From: Streptomyces griseoaurantiacus
GTDB lineage: Bacteria > Actinomycetota > Actinomycetes > Streptomycetales > Streptomycetaceae
Assembly: GCA_014656015.1 (NCBI GenBank)
Contig: BNBP01000039.1
Coordinates: 1-64,000 of the forward strand
DNA: 64,000 nucleotides
Reading direction: 5' to 3'
Shown here: positions 41,541-49,680 of the stretch, piece after piece
Layout: the number at the start of each line of letters is the position of its first letter
Numbering within the stretch: position 1 is the stretch's first letter
The notes under the pieces: generated by a model
Database searches by the model: none
What the model saw: only the letters and a program-made list of their open reading frames with translations
What the model was told of the DNA's origin: nothing
Translations under genes and position numbers: made by a program

Positions 41541-42740
41541 TCAGGGAGTGCGGGGTGCGTGAGGGGCCGGCCGTCCGGCGCCGGACCCGCCGGCGCCGAG
41601 GCCGCGCAGGGCGTCGGCCATCGCGCGCTGCAGCGCGAACTGCCCGGCGCCGACGACACCGGCGTCGGCGCCGAGGCGGGCGCGTTCGATGGTGAGGTGC
41701 TCGGTGACCAGGGGGTGACAGCTCTCGTAGAGCCGGCTGCGGACGGCGGCGACGAAGGGTTCCAGGGTGGAGAGGATGCCGCCGAGGTAGACGGCGTCCG
41801 GGTTGAAGAAGTTCACGTTGGCGGCGAGGACCTGCCCGAGATGCTCCCCGGCCCGGCGCACCGCCCGGCTCGCCTCGGGATCGGCGTCGGCGGCGAGCCG
41901 CACCACGTCCTCGGGGCTGGCCACGTCGGCGCCGCGCTCGCGCAGGATGCGCACCAGCGCGGCCCCCGAGGCCACCGTCTCCAGACAGCCGGTCTTGCCG
42001 CAGGAGCAGGGGATGTCGGCGGCGCCGTCGATGCGGATGTGGGTGATGTCGCCCGCGGCGCCGTTGGCGCCCCGGTAGAGGTGGCCGTCCACGATGACGC
42101 CGGCCCCGATCGCCGAGCCGATCTTCACCATGATCGACTGCCGGTGCTCGGCGGGCCGCACGGTGTGCTCACCCATCGCCATGCAGTTGGCGTCGTTGTC
42201 CACGGCGGTGGCGACGGCGAAGCGCTCGCGCAGCCAGTCGGCGACGGGGAAGCGGTTCCAGCCCGGCATCCGGGAGGGCAGGACGACGGCCCCGCGGTCC
42301 ACGTCGACGGGCCCCGGCAGGGAGAGCCCGACGCCGACCAACCGGTCGCGCCCCTGTTCCTCCGCCAGCGCCTGAAGTGTGTCCGCGAGCCGCGGCAGTG
42401 CCTCCTCGGGGCCGTCGTCGATGACGAAGGGAACGGTGGTGACCCGCTCCAGGCGCCCGCCGGGCAGCACCGCGCCGATCCGCGCGTGCCGGCCACCGAG
42501 GTCGGCGGCGACGGCGAACTGGTCGGTCCCGCCCAGCCGCAGCACCTTGCGCGGACGCCCGCCGGTGGACGAGTGGGTGCCCTCCTCCGCGATCAGCCCG
42601 CGCTCCACCAACTGCCCCACGGTGAGGGAGATCGTCGAGGGGGCCGCGCCGAGCAGGGCGGTGAGTTCCGCGCGTGAGGAGGCCTGGCCCGAGGCCACGA
42701 GTTCCAGGACCCGGGCGGCGAGCGGGGAGGTTCCTCTCAC
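41541..42740 (-). CDS. ROK family transcriptional regulator
   Basis: The 399-residue repressor has an N-terminal winged HTH (SSRAELTALLGAAPSTISLT, VGQLVERGLIAEEGTHSSTG). The ROK sugar-binding/kinase fold follows: VAADLGGRHARIGAV, DNDANCMAMGEHTV, the zinc motif CSCGKTGCLE intact, and ANVNFFNPDAVYLGGIL. These proteins bind a sugar or sugar phosphate and leave their operators. The GTG at 42740 with GGAAGGGGGG upstream gives standard ROK length; an ATG at 42833 adds a basic leader without a good site. It is divergent from the peptide-type ABC operon, and upstream of the M81 and cutC genes. Confidence 0.88.
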   Translation of the reverse strand: MRGTSPLAARVLELVASGQASSRAELTALLGAAPSTISLTVGQLVERGLIAEEGTHSSTGGRPRKVLRLGGTDQFAVAADLGGRHARIGAVLPGGRLERVTTVPFVIDDGPEEALPRLADTLQALAEEQGRDRLVGVGLSLPGPVDVDRGAVVLPSRMPGWNRFPVADWLRERFAVATAVDNDANCMAMGEHTVRPAEHRQSIMVKIGSAIGAGVIVDGHLYRGANGAAGDITHIRIDGAADIPCSCGKTGCLETVASGAALVRILRERGADVASPEDVVRLAADADPEASRAVRRAGEHLGQVLAANVNFFNPDAVYLGGILSTLEPFVAAVRSRLYESCHPLVTEHLTIERARLGADAGVVGAGQFALQRAMADALRGLGAGGSGAGRPAPHAPRTP

Positions 42741-42837
42741 GGACGCCCCCCTTCCGGGGTTCTCCCTCCCGGCATTCCCCTTCTCGGACTTCCCCTTCAC
42801 GGGCCGGCGGTTCCGCGCACTTATTTCAGTCATGTAC

Positions 42838-42848
42838 GAAGTAACTTC
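42838..42848. promoter_or_regulatory. candidate ROK operator, site 1
   Basis: GAAGT-A-ACTTC is a perfect 11-bp palindrome upstream of the ROK regulator. Its core recurs at 43002-43012. Confidence 0.55.
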
Positions 42849-43001
42849 CGCAGCGGTGGTGGTGACGAAGACAGTACGCCCGCGCGACGCGGACGGGAAC
42901 CGTCTCCCGGACGGCAAAACGAGAGCCGAAAGAGGCTTCAAACAGGGCAAATGCGGCGATCTCGCGAGCTGACGAGAGCTCATGCGGCTTGCTGCGAGTC
43001 C

Positions 43002-43012
43002 GCAGTAACTTA
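43002..43012. promoter_or_regulatory. candidate ROK operator, site 2
   Basis: GCAGTAACTTA shares the AGTAACT palindromic core with site 1 and precedes the ABC operon. Two sites 164 bp apart in a divergent promoter suit a looping repressor. Confidence 0.5.
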
Positions 43013-43144
43013 ATTTTTACCGATCCTTGTTTGTTCGGCAGACGTGTGGGACGTTGACTGTCGTGCAGGCAGCGCCGGTTCCCGCGGCGCCCGCCCCGGC
43101 ACTCGCCGGGGTCTCTCACGGGTCCTTCCACTTCGAGGAGAGTC

Positions 43145-44962
43145 ATGTTCCCTGCTCGCACGGCTTCCGGCCGCCGCTGGGCCCTGGTCGCGGGTGCCGC
43201 CGTCCTCTCCGGTGCACTGCTGACCGGCTGTTCCGGGGGCGGCGACTCGTCCTCCGGCGGACACTCGTCGGACAGCATCAACTACGCGCTCCCGGCCAAC
43301 TTCACGCCGAACTGGATCCTCCCGATCGGCACGGCCGCGCACCTCAACACGAACAACGCCTCCATATCCCAGGCCCTGTGGGAGCCGCTCATCGCCTACG
43401 ACGGCTCCACCGGCGAGGTCGGCTGGAACAAGGACAACTCCCTGGCCACTGCCGCGGACTTCGCCAAGGACAACAAGAGCGTCACCCTCACGCTCGGCAA
43501 CCGTCACTGGAGCGACGGCAAGCCGATCACCTCGCGCGACGTGGAGTTCTGGTTCAACCTGGTCAAGGCCAACAAGGCCGACTGGGCAAGCTACAGCCCG
43601 GGCAAGGCGCCGGACAACTGGACCTCCTTCAAGACCGTCGACGACACCCACTTCACCCTCACCTTCGACAAGGCGTACAACCGGCAGTGGATGCTCGCCA
43701 ACGAGCTGAGCATGATCCGCACGATGCCGCAGCACGTCTGGGACAAGACGAGCGACTCCGGCACCGTCTCCGACCAGGACCGCACCGCCGCCGGCGCCAA
43801 GAAGGTGTGGACCTACCTCAACAAGGCCGCCAAGAACATCTCCGGCTACGCGAGCGACCCGCTCTGGAAGACGGTCAGCGGCCCGTACACCCTCAAGTCC
43901 TTCTCCACCGCCGGCAAGGTCCAGCTCACCGCCAACGCCAAGTACGACGGCGGCGGCAAGGCCCATATCAAAGACGTGAACCTGCTGCCGTTCACCACCA
44001 CCGACGCCGAGGCCAACGCGCTGCGCGCCGGCACGGTCGACTACGGCTACATCAACGCCACCGACCTCGGCCAGAAGGCGTCCTTCACCTCGCGCGGCTA
44101 CCGCGTCGAGCCGTGGGCGGGCTGGGCGATCACCTACATGCCCTACAACTTCAACAACCCCTCCATGGGCGCCGTCTTCAAGCAGCTCTACGCCCGCCAG
44201 GCGATCCAGAGGTCGGTCGACCAGAAGAGCCTGTCCAAGGTCATCTTCAACGGCACCGCGGTGCCCACCTACGGCCCCATTCCGCAGGGCCAGACCTCCG
44301 ACTTCGTCTCCCCGGTGCAGAAGAACAACCCCTACCCCTTCGACACCGCCGAGGCCAGGAAGCTCCTGACCTCCCACGGCTGGACCGAGCAGGGCGGCAC
44401 CATGGTGTGCACCGACGCGGGCAGCGGGGACGACCAGTGCGGCGAGGGCGTCGCCAAGGGCACGAAGTTCCGCATGCAGGTGCTCTCCCAGTCCGGCTCG
44501 GCCGTCACCGACAACATGATGAGCGCCCTGCAGTCCTCCTTCGCGAAGACCGGCATCAAGTTCGACATCAAGACCGCCCCGGTCAACTCCGTGCTCTCGC
44601 AGTCCGGTCAGTGCAAGCCCGGGGACTCCAACTGCAAGTGGCAGCTCTCCTTCTTCGGCACCGCGGGAAGCTGGTACTTCCCGGCGTACCCCAGCGGCGA
44701 CTCCCTCTTCCAGACCGGCGGCGGCTCCAACTTCGGCAGCTACTCCAACCCGGCCGTGGACAAGCTGATCTCCCGCACCACCACCTCCGACTCCACCGAG
44801 GCGGTACAGGAGTACAGCGCCGCCCTGGCCAAGGACCTGCCGGTGATCTGGCTCCCGGAACCCGACTACCAGGTCTCCGTGGTCAAGAAGGGACTGGGCG
44901 GCTTCGCCCAGGACTCCCTCGCCAACTTCCACCCCGCCATGTGGCAGTGGACCGGCAAGTGA
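43145..44962 (+). CDS. peptide-type ABC transporter substrate-binding lipoprotein
   Basis: The 605-residue SBP_bac_5 protein has a signal peptide with lipobox LLTGCSGGG near residue 28, followed by a Ser/Gly linker. It begins INYALPANFTPNWILPIGTA and contains the family hallmark SDGKPITSRDVEFWFNLVKA, with QPQHVW-like TMPQHVWDK further on. It captures oligopeptides or similar solutes outside the membrane for the two permeases encoded next. GAGGAG precedes the ATG. The gap to the permease gene is 71 bp and contains a repeated GAGCCCGGCC. Paired with a ROK repressor and ROK kinase, its ligand may be sugar-linked. Confidence 0.92.
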   Translation: MFPARTASGRRWALVAGAAVLSGALLTGCSGGGDSSSGGHSSDSINYALPANFTPNWILPIGTAAHLNTNNASISQALWEPLIAYDGSTGEVGWNKDNSLATAADFAKDNKSVTLTLGNRHWSDGKPITSRDVEFWFNLVKANKADWASYSPGKAPDNWTSFKTVDDTHFTLTFDKAYNRQWMLANELSMIRTMPQHVWDKTSDSGTVSDQDRTAAGAKKVWTYLNKAAKNISGYASDPLWKTVSGPYTLKSFSTAGKVQLTANAKYDGGGKAHIKDVNLLPFTTTDAEANALRAGTVDYGYINATDLGQKASFTSRGYRVEPWAGWAITYMPYNFNNPSMGAVFKQLYARQAIQRSVDQKSLSKVIFNGTAVPTYGPIPQGQTSDFVSPVQKNNPYPFDTAEARKLLTSHGWTEQGGTMVCTDAGSGDDQCGEGVAKGTKFRMQVLSQSGSAVTDNMMSALQSSFAKTGIKFDIKTAPVNSVLSQSGQCKPGDSNCKWQLSFFGTAGSWYFPAYPSGDSLFQTGGGSNFGSYSNPAVDKLISRTTTSDSTEAVQEYSAALAKDLPVIWLPEPDYQVSVVKKGLGGFAQDSLANFHPAMWQWTGK

Positions 44963-45033
44963 GCCCGGCCGCCCGGCGACCGAGCCCGGCCGGTGAGCCC
45001 GCGCACCCCTGAGCCGAAGCGACCGGAAGACAC

Positions 45034-45993
45034 ATGAGCACACCCTCGTTCCTGATCAGACGCGTCCTCCAGGCCCTCGCGGTCGTCGTCATCGTGACGA
45101 TCGTCGTCTTCGGCCTCCTGCACGCCCTGCCCGGAGGCCCCGCCCGCGGGATCCTCGGCCCCCAGGCGACCGCCCAGCAGATCGCCCGCTTCAACCACGA
45201 GCAGGGGCTCGACAAGCCCCTGCCCGTGCAGTACCTCTACTACCTCAACCAGTTGCTCCACGGTGACCTCGGCACCTCGTACACCCTCAACGCGCCGGTC
45301 TCCCGGCTCATCGAGGAACGGCTGCCCAAGACCCTCGTCCTCACCGTCCTGTCGGCCCTCATCGGGCTGCTCCTCGCGATCCCGCTCGGCATGTGGCAGG
45401 CCGTGCGCCGCAACCGCCCGGTGGACTACGTCATCACCACGCTGAGCTTCATCGCCTACTCGACGCCCGTCTACTTCCTCGGACTGATCCTCGTCCTGGT
45501 GTTCAGCCAGGTACTGCCCTGGTTCCCCTCCCAGGCACCCCAGGGCGACTCCCTCGCCGACGTGTTCTCCGAGCCGCGCGCACTGGTACTGCCGGTGGTC
45601 GCCGGCGCCGCCTCCATGGTCGCGGTGTTCAGCCGCTACATGCGCGCCGCCACCCTGGAGAACCTCTCCGAGGACTACGTCAGGACGGCGCGGGCCGGCG
45701 GAGCCCGCTCCCGCGCCGTCCTCCGCAAGCACGTCTTCCGCAACTCCCTCACCCCCGTGGTCGCCATGCTCGGCTACTACGTGCCGGTCCTCTTCGGCGG
45801 CGCCCTCGTGGTGGAGCAGCTCTTCAACTACCCCGGCATGGGGCTGCTGTTCTGGTCCGCCGCGCAGGCCTCCGACTACCCGGTCCTGCTCGGCTGCGTC
45901 CTGGTCATCGCCCTGGCCACCGTGGTCGGCACCCTGCTCGCCGACATCGTGCAGCGCGTCATCGACCCCCGAGTGAAGGCAGGCAGGGCATGA
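45034..45993 (+). CDS. ABC transporter permease, DppB-like
   Basis: The 319-residue permease has six helices. The first is a long N-terminal one (VLQALAVVVIVTIVVFGLLH), and the conserved DppB-type loop ARGILGPQATAQQIARFNHE follows. The EAA-like coupling motif is near DYVRTARAGGARSRAVLRKH. It forms the import channel with the next gene's product. The stop overlaps the following ATG by ATGA. Confidence 0.95.
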   Translation: MSTPSFLIRRVLQALAVVVIVTIVVFGLLHALPGGPARGILGPQATAQQIARFNHEQGLDKPLPVQYLYYLNQLLHGDLGTSYTLNAPVSRLIEERLPKTLVLTVLSALIGLLLAIPLGMWQAVRRNRPVDYVITTLSFIAYSTPVYFLGLILVLVFSQVLPWFPSQAPQGDSLADVFSEPRALVLPVVAGAASMVAVFSRYMRAATLENLSEDYVRTARAGGARSRAVLRKHVFRNSLTPVVAMLGYYVPVLFGGALVVEQLFNYPGMGLLFWSAAQASDYPVLLGCVLVIALATVVGTLLADIVQRVIDPRVKAGRA

Positions 45994-46892
45994 GCGCCCT
46001 CATCCAGCCGGCCGAGATGCCCGGCACCGACGACACCCCCCGCGAGGCCGCCTCCGGCGTGCGGCTCGCCGTCCGGCGCTTCCTGCGCAACCGGCTCGCC
46101 GTCGCCGGGCTGTGCGTCGTCGCCTTCTTCGTCCTCTTCTGCTTCGCCGGTCCCCTGGTGTACTCCACGGACCAGACCCACACCGCGCTCCAGCAGGTCA
46201 ACCTCTCCCCGCGCGGGGACCACTGGCTCGGCACCGACGCCGTCGGCCACGACGAACTGGGCCGGCTCATGTACGGCGGCAAGGTCTCGCTCGTGGTCGG
46301 CCTCGCCGCGGGCGTCCTCGCCACCGTCATCGGCACCCTGTGGGGCGCCACCGCCGGATACGCGGGCGGATGGATCGACGCGGTGATGATGCGCGTCGTG
46401 GACGCCGGCATCGCCATCCCCGCCCTGTTCATCCTGCTCGTGGTCTCCGCCATCACCACACCGGGCCTGGCCGGGATGATCCTCATCCTCGGCCTGGTGT
46501 CCTGGCTCGTGCCCTCCCGGCTCATCCGGGCCGAGACCCTCAGCCTGAAGAACCGCGACTACGTCCTCACCCTGCGCGCCATCGGCGGCACCCACGCCCG
46601 CGCCATCCTGCGGCACATCCTGCCCAACTCCGTCTCCACCCTCGTCGTCGCCACCACCTTCCAGATCGCCGACGCCATCCTCCTCGTCGCCTACGTCTCC
46701 TACCTCGGCCTCGGCGTCCAGCCACCGGCCACCGACTGGGGCGGGATGCTCTCGGCCGGGCTCAACGCCGCCTACTCCGGCTACTGGTGGCTCATCCTGC
46801 CGCCGGGCCTGGCCATCATCCTGGTGGTGTGGGCGTTCAACGCGATCGGGGACGGGCTCCGCGACGCATTCGACGTGAGGGGACGAGGATGA
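45990..46892 (+). CDS. ABC transporter permease, DppC-like
   Basis: The 300-residue DppC-type permease has the N-terminal helix LAVAGLCVVAFFVLFCFAGP and the periplasmic PRGDHWLGTDAVGHDELGRL segment typical of the family. The EAA motif is in RDYVLTLRAIGGTHARAILR, and ADAILLVAYVSYLGLGVQPP follows. The ATG overlaps the upstream stop, and its own stop overlaps the ATPase start, so the three genes are tightly coupled. Confidence 0.95.
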   Translation: MSALIQPAEMPGTDDTPREAASGVRLAVRRFLRNRLAVAGLCVVAFFVLFCFAGPLVYSTDQTHTALQQVNLSPRGDHWLGTDAVGHDELGRLMYGGKVSLVVGLAAGVLATVIGTLWGATAGYAGGWIDAVMMRVVDAGIAIPALFILLVVSAITTPGLAGMILILGLVSWLVPSRLIRAETLSLKNRDYVLTLRAIGGTHARAILRHILPNSVSTLVVATTFQIADAILLVAYVSYLGLGVQPPATDWGGMLSAGLNAAYSGYWWLILPPGLAIILVVWAFNAIGDGLRDAFDVRGRG

Positions 46893-48658
46893 CCGCCCAC
46901 CGCAAGGACACCGCGAGGCCGGCCGAGCCGATACTCGCACTCGACGACCTGGGCGTCGTCTTCACCACCGAGTCCGCGCAGGTTCCCGCCGTGCGGGGAG
47001 TGTCCCTGGAGGTACGGCCCGGCGAGACCCTCGCCCTGGTCGGCGAGTCCGGCTCGGGCAAGTCCACCGTCGCGCTCGCCGCGATGGGACTGCTGCCGGG
47101 CAACGCCCGCGTCACCGGCCGGGCCGCCGTCGCCGGCACCGACATCGTCGGCGCGGACGAGGCGGGGCTCTCCCGGCTGCGCGGCCGCACCGTCTCCATG
47201 GTGTTCCAGGAACCGGCCACCGCCCTCGACCCGCTCACCCGCATCGGGAAACAGATCACCGAGGTGATCCGCAACCACCACGACGTCTCCGCCCGGGAGG
47301 CCGCCGCGCGTGCCGTCGACCTGCTGCGGCGGGTCGGCATACCCGAGCCCGAACGGCGCGCCGCCGCCTACCCCTTCCAGCTCTCCGGCGGCCAGCGTCA
47401 GCGCGTCGTCATCGCCATGGCCATCGCCAACGACCCCGCCCTGCTCATCGCCGACGAACCCACCACCGCGCTGGACGTCACCGTGCAGGCGGAGATCCTC
47501 GACCTGCTCCGCCGGCTCGCCGCCGAGACCGGCACCGGCGTCCTCCTCGTCACCCACAACATGGGCGTCGTGGCCGACTTCGCCGACCGGGTCGCCGTCA
47601 TGTACCAGGGCCGCCTCGTGGAGAGCGGCACCGTCGAGGACGTCCTGCTCCGCCCCACCCACGACTACACCCGAAGGCTCCTGGCCGCCGTTCCGCGCCT
47701 GGAGGTCGCGCTCCCGGACGACGGAGCCGCCGCGAACGCGCTCACGAAGCCCGTCCCGGGAACGCGGACCACTGAGCCGCCCCGCGAGAAGGGGCGGACC
47801 CCGGCGGCACAGGAGGGTACGCCCGTGCTGGCGCTCGACGACGTGTCCGTCGTCTTCGGACGGGGCCGGCGGGCCGTGCGCGCGCTGGACGGGGTGTCCT
47901 TCCTCGTCCGGCCCGGCGAGACCCTGGGCCTGGTCGGCGAGTCCGGCTCCGGCAAGTCGACCGCCGCCCGGGTGGCCCTCGGGCTGATCACCCCGAACGC
48001 CGGCACCGTCTCCCTGTTCGGCACCGACCTCGCGCACAGCCGGGCCCGCGCCCGGCGCAGGCTGCGGGCCGGGATCGGCGTGGTGCTGCAGGACCCGGTC
48101 GCCTCGCTCGACGCGCGGATGACCGTCGGCGAGTGCGTGGCCGAGCCCCTGCGCGTGCACCGCCGCGAACTGTCCGCGCGGGACCGGCGGGGCCTCGTCG
48201 AGGACGTCCTCGAACGGGTCCGGCTGCCCCGCGCACTCGCCCGCCGCGCCCCGGGCGAACTGTCCGGAGGACAGCGCCAGCGGGTCAGCCTGGCCCGCGC
48301 CCTGGTGCTCGAACCCCGGCTGCTGGTCGCCGACGAGCCCACCAGCGCGCTCGACGTGAGCGTGCAGGAGTCCGTCCTCGAGGTCATCACCGAACTCCAG
48401 GACGAACTCGGCTTCGCCTGCCTGTTCGTCTCCCACGACCTCGCCGTGGTCCAGCACTTCGCCCGCCGGGTCGCCGTCCTGCGCGGCGGACGGATCGAGG
48501 AGCAGGGCCCCACCGGCGAGACCCTGCTCCACCCGGAGACCGACTACACCCGGCGGCTGCTGGCCGCCGCCCCGGTCCCCGACCCGGTGGTCCAGCGGGC
48601 CCGCAGAACCGAACGGCTGGCCGCGCTCGCGGCCGGACGTACGGAGGGCGGGGCGTGA
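46889..48658 (+). CDS. fused DppD-DppF type ABC ATPase
   Basis: The 589-residue protein carries two complete ATPase domains. Domain 1 (residues 10-270) has Walker A LVGESGSGKSTVALAAMG, signature QLSGGQRQRVVIAM and Walker B ALLIADEPTTALDVT. Domain 2 (residues 310-580) has LVGESGSGKSTAARVALG, ELSGGQRQRVSLAR and RLLVADEPTSALDV. The linker is Pro/Thr-rich. Each half ends with the peptide-importer oligomerisation segment (HDYTRRLLAAVP and TDYTRRLLAAAP). The single chain replaces the separate DppD and DppF subunits. The start overlaps the previous stop. Confidence 0.95.
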   Translation: MTAHRKDTARPAEPILALDDLGVVFTTESAQVPAVRGVSLEVRPGETLALVGESGSGKSTVALAAMGLLPGNARVTGRAAVAGTDIVGADEAGLSRLRGRTVSMVFQEPATALDPLTRIGKQITEVIRNHHDVSAREAAARAVDLLRRVGIPEPERRAAAYPFQLSGGQRQRVVIAMAIANDPALLIADEPTTALDVTVQAEILDLLRRLAAETGTGVLLVTHNMGVVADFADRVAVMYQGRLVESGTVEDVLLRPTHDYTRRLLAAVPRLEVALPDDGAAANALTKPVPGTRTTEPPREKGRTPAAQEGTPVLALDDVSVVFGRGRRAVRALDGVSFLVRPGETLGLVGESGSGKSTAARVALGLITPNAGTVSLFGTDLAHSRARARRRLRAGIGVVLQDPVASLDARMTVGECVAEPLRVHRRELSARDRRGLVEDVLERVRLPRALARRAPGELSGGQRQRVSLARALVLEPRLLVADEPTSALDVSVQESVLEVITELQDELGFACLFVSHDLAVVQHFARRVAVLRGGRIEEQGPTGETLLHPETDYTRRLLAAAPVPDPVVQRARRTERLAALAAGRTEGGA

Positions 48659-49620
48659 GCGAGCGCACCCTGTACGCCGGTGTGGACATCGGCGGCACCA
48701 CGACCCAGGCCGTCCTCTGCGACGACACCCTCACGGTCCTGGACCGGGCCGAGACCGGCACCCCCGCCACGCTCGGCGGCCGGGCGATGATCGACGCCGC
48801 GCTCGGCGCGCTGGCACCCCTGCTGGTGAGCACTCCCGGCCGGCTGGCCGGCGTGGGCGTCGGCGCCGCCGGGCTGGTGGACCCCGTCGAGGGCCGCATC
48901 CTGGTGGCCAGCGACTCCTTCCACGGCTGGGCGGGCTTCCCGGTCACCGCCGCGGTGGCGGACGCCCTCGGCGTTCCGGCCCACCTCGACAACGACGTGA
49001 ACGCCTTCCTGCGCGGCGAGGTGTCCTCCGGCGCGGTCCGGGACGCCCCCGACGCCCTCGGCATCACGCTCGGCACGGGCGTCGGCGGCGCCCTGTGGAC
49101 CGGTGGACGGCTCTTCGCCGGACCGCACGGCGCCGCCGGCGAGATCGGGCACATCCCCGGCTTCGGCGACCTGCCCTGCACCTGCGGGGGCCGCGGCCAC
49201 CTGGAGACCCTGGCATCCGGCCGCTCTCTCGCCGCCCGGTACGCCGACCGCACCGGCCGTACGCGCACGGCGCACGAGGTCGCGGAGGCGGCCGACCGGG
49301 GCGACGAGGACGCCCGCGCGGTCTTCCGCGCGGCCGGCGCCGGGCTCGGCCGGGCGATCGTCATGGCCGCCGGTCTCCTGGACCTCACCACGGTGGTGAT
49401 CGGCGGCGGCGTCAGCCGGGCCTGGCACCTGCTGGAACCGGCGATACGGGAGCACCTCGCCGAGGAGCCCCCCGTCAGCGGTCACCCGATCCACCTGGTG
49501 AGAGCCGGGCTGGGCGCCGACGCCGTACCGGTGGGCGCCGCCGCCCGCGCCCGGGCGGAGACGGCCTCGACGACCGGCGAGCACAGGGGAACACGGCCCT
49601 ACCGGGCCGGCGCCCGGTAG
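48655..49620 (+). CDS. ROK family sugar kinase
   Basis: The 321-residue cytoplasmic ROK kinase has the phosphate loop YAGVDIGGTTTQAVL, catalytic Asp in HLDNDVNAFLRGEV and second phosphate loop LGITLGTGVGGALWTGG. The zinc region is GEIGHIPGFGDLPCTCGGRG followed by HLE. Canonical ROK kinases have CxCGxxGCxE; here the third Cys is replaced by His. The GTG overlaps the ATPase stop, so it is the last gene of the import operon. A kinase acting on an imported sugar or aminosugar (glucose, GlcNAc, ManNAc or similar) is inferred from the ROK family. Confidence 0.9.
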   Translation: MSERTLYAGVDIGGTTTQAVLCDDTLTVLDRAETGTPATLGGRAMIDAALGALAPLLVSTPGRLAGVGVGAAGLVDPVEGRILVASDSFHGWAGFPVTAAVADALGVPAHLDNDVNAFLRGEVSSGAVRDAPDALGITLGTGVGGALWTGGRLFAGPHGAAGEIGHIPGFGDLPCTCGGRGHLETLASGRSLAARYADRTGRTRTAHEVAEAADRGDEDARAVFRAAGAGLGRAIVMAAGLLDLTTVVIGGGVSRAWHLLEPAIREHLAEEPPVSGHPIHLVRAGLGADAVPVGAAARARAETASTTGEHRGTRPYRAGAR

Positions 49621-49627
49621 GAAGGGC

Positions 49628-49673
49628 GACCGGCCCCGGAGCCCGCGCACCCGCGCCGGCTCCGGGGCCGGTC
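49628..49673. terminator. strong bidirectional terminator
   Basis: A perfect 16-bp stem (arms at 49628-49643 and 49658-49673, starting GACCGGCCCC) with a 14-nt loop lies between the convergent ROK kinase and GH16 genes. Confidence 0.88.
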
Positions 49674-49680
49674 CCGCTGC

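Larger units (their letters stand above)
42741..43144. other. 404-bp divergent promoter region of ROK and ABC genes
   Basis: This interval is noticeably more A/T-rich than its surroundings around 43004-43040. It contains two related palindromic sites (listed separately) and TTGACT at 43054, a possible -35 for the ABC operon. No gene is seen. Confidence 0.6.

Noticed and set aside
40024..41562. A 512-residue plus-strand frame opposite the M81 gene
   Set aside because: Antisense to a gene with metal-binding motifs and a good ribosome site.
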